This document shows, piece after piece, positions 62,568 through 64,000 of a stretch of 64,000 bases of DNA. Numbering within the stretch: position 1 is the stretch's first letter; each line of letters opens with the position of its first letter. A program made the translations under genes and the position numbers. The notes under the pieces were generated by a model, which had not been told where the DNA came from, ran no database searches, and saw nothing but the letters and a program-made list of their open reading frames with translations. The stretch spans positions 124,001 to 188,000 of the forward strand of contig NZ_QGGZ01000011.1 in assembly GCF_003148825.1 (NCBI RefSeq), read 5' to 3'. The stretch comes from Streptomyces sp. CG 926 (GTDB lineage: Bacteria; Actinomycetota; Actinomycetes; Streptomycetales; Streptomycetaceae).

Positions 62568-64000
62568 ATGTCCGCACTGACGCGCAACGAAGCGCAGCTC
62601 CGAGCCCAGCTCCTCGACGTCCAGCACTACGCCGTCACCCTCGACCTCACCGGCGACGACGAAACGTTCGACTCCATCACCGTCGTCCGGTTCACGGCCC
62701 GCACCGCCGCAGACACCTTCATCGAGCTGAAGCCCGTCGAGCTGCGCTCCGTCACCCTCGACGGCAACCCCCTCGACCCGGCCTCCCTCGCCGACGACCG
62801 CCTCCCCCTCACCGGCCTCACCGAAGGCCCCCACGAGCTGCGCCTCGACACCCGGATGCGCTACTCCCGCACCGGCGAGGGCCTGCACCGCTTCACCGAC
62901 CCCGCCGACGGACAGACGTACGTCTACAGCCAGATGTTCCTGGACGACGTCCAGCGGGTCTTCCCGGCCTTCGACCAGCCCGACCTCAAGGCCGTCTTCG
63001 AATTCACCGTCACCGCCCCCGCCCACTGGACCGTCCTCGCCAACGGCATCACCACCCGCATCGCCGCCGCCCCCGACGGCAGCGGCGCCGCCATCTGGCA
63101 GTCCGCCCCCACCCCCCTCATCTCCACCTACCTCGCCGCCGTCGCCGCCGGCCCCTGGCACAGCATCCGCACCGAACACGCCGGACTGCCCTTCGGCATC
63201 CACTGCCGCCAGTCCCTCGCACCCCACATGGACGTCGACGCCGAGGAAATCCTCTCCGTCACCAAGGCCTGCTTCGACCGGTACCAGGAGAAGTTCACCG
63301 AGCCCTACCCTTTCGACTCCTACGACCAGGCCTTCGTACCCGAGTTCAACGCCGGCGCCATGGAGAACCCCGGACTGGTCACCTTCCGCGACGAGTTCAT
63401 CTTCCGCTCCGCCGTCACCGACACCGAACGCCAGTCCCGCGCCATGGTCATCGCCCACGAGATGGCCCACATGTGGTTCGGCGACCTCGTCACCCTCGCC
63501 TGGTTCGACGACATCTGGCTCAACGAATCCTTCGCCGAATACATGGGCTACCAGACCCTCACCGAAGCCACCCGCTTCACCGACACCTGGACCGACTTCG
63601 GCGTCACCCGCAAGCCCTGGGGCTACGACGCCGACCAGCGCCCCTCCACCCACCCCGTCGCCCCCACCCCCGAGGACGTCCCCGACACCGCCTCCGCCCT
63701 CCTCAACTTCGACGGCATCTCCTACGCCAAGGGCGCCTCCGCCCTCCGCCAACTCGTCGCCTGGCTCGGCGAGAAGGACTTCCTGGCCGGGATCAACACC
63801 CACTTCGCCCGCCACAAGTTCGCCAACGCCTCCCTCGCCGACTTCATCGACTCCCTCGCCGCCCACACCGAACGCGACGTCCGCGCCTGGGCCGACATCT
63901 GGCTGCGCACCACCGGCATCGACACCCTCACCCCCCGCATCGAGGAGTCCGAGGGCCGCCCCGACACCCCCGCCGGCTGGACCCTCGCCGTCGACCGCCG
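62568..64000 (+). CDS. pepN: Aminopeptidase N (3' end beyond window)
   Basis: The first 477 codons of an M1 aminopeptidase. MSALTRNEAQLRAQLLDVQH is the typical start; NAGAMENPG is the exopeptidase motif; HEMAH with the third zinc ligand Glu 18 residues later (WLNESFAE) is the active site. It removes N-terminal residues from peptides in the cytoplasm. ATG 62559, in frame, would add three residues. The frame is open to the window edge. Confidence 0.95.
   Translation, partial: MSALTRNEAQLRAQLLDVQHYAVTLDLTGDDETFDSITVVRFTARTAADTFIELKPVELRSVTLDGNPLDPASLADDRLPLTGLTEGPHELRLDTRMRYSRTGEGLHRFTDPADGQTYVYSQMFLDDVQRVFPAFDQPDLKAVFEFTVTAPAHWTVLANGITTRIAAAPDGSGAAIWQSAPTPLISTYLAAVAAGPWHSIRTEHAGLPFGIHCRQSLAPHMDVDAEEILSVTKACFDRYQEKFTEPYPFDSYDQAFVPEFNAGAMENPGLVTFRDEFIFRSAVTDTERQSRAMVIAHEMAHMWFGDLVTLAWFDDIWLNESFAEYMGYQTLTEATRFTDTWTDFGVTRKPWGYDADQRPSTHPVAPTPEDVPDTASALLNFDGISYAKGASALRQLVAWLGEKDFLAGINTHFARHKFANASLADFIDSLAAHTERDVRAWADIWLRTTGIDTLTPRIEESEGRPDTPAGWTLAVDR

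Overview
The window is high-GC actinobacterial chromosome, almost certainly Streptomyces. GC-rich third codon positions, many GTG starts, frequent 1-4 bp ATGA/GTGA stop-start overlaps and the gene families all point that way. No rRNA, tRNA, CRISPR array or insertion sequence was recognised.

Left end (1-10.4 kb): three tandem ADP-ribosylglycohydrolase genes on the minus strand, a VIT1/CCC1-type metal transporter, and the core nitrogen genes gltB-gltD (glutamate synthase). An accessory-looking islet follows (10.6-13.3 kb): a small membrane protein, an orphan DndB-like DGQHR-domain gene preceded by related palindromes, and a UTRA-domain gene broken by two frameshifts. From 13.2 to 20.2 kb come an alpha/beta hydrolase with a PadR/DUF1048 pair, a YtrA-type GntR regulator with its ABC exporter, a secreted DUF1906 protein, an FMN-binding oxidase-like protein and a VWA protein.

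The main feature (20.3-57.8 kb) is a large steroid-nucleus catabolic supercluster, interrupted by housekeeping genes at 35.4-39.5 kb. One part covers the C/D rings (HIP pathway): fadD3 with an acyl-CoA dehydrogenase; an echA-like gene with two acyl-CoA dehydrogenases; fadE30-ipdF-kstR2-fadA6; echA20-ipdA-ipdB-ipdC; and two SDR genes. The other covers the A/B rings: hsaE-hsaG-hsaF-kshA-x-kshB and hsaA-hsaD-hsaC-hsaB-kstD, with an iclR gene between them. Predicted flow: KstD and KshAB open ring B, HsaAB hydroxylates the 3,4-seco phenol, HsaC cleaves ring A, HsaD hydrolyses the product, and HsaE/F/G convert the dienoate to pyruvate and propionyl-CoA. The HIP remainder is activated by FadD3 and degraded by FadE30, IpdF, IpdC, EchA20, IpdAB, FadE and FadA6. 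Side-chain and Mce4 uptake genes are absent. A PadR-controlled two-component flavin monooxygenase module (flavin reductase, LLM oxidoreductase, SDR, esterase) lies inside the cluster.

Three regulatory codes can be read from the sequence. A near-palindrome (CCTAACAArTGTTTGGTrGG) lies in both divergent promoters of the HIP genes and is the likely KstR2 operator. A palindrome (TTCCCrCTCAGCGGGAA) stands at the same distance from the putative -10 box of hsaE and hsaA and is the likely IclR site. A CTArTAGGAATA motif lies before the flavin reductase and the LLM oxidoreductase and is the likely PadR site.

The interruption (35.4-39.5 kb) holds a SIMPL protein, a cold-shock gene with an attenuator-like leader, a DEAD-box helicase and a secreted tyrosine phosphatase. 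The right end (57.8-64 kb) holds a secreted acid phosphatase, a zinc-protease-like protein, a secreted trypsin, a decayed response regulator with 45-bp repeats, a winged-helix/membrane protein pair, chorismate mutase and the start of pepN.
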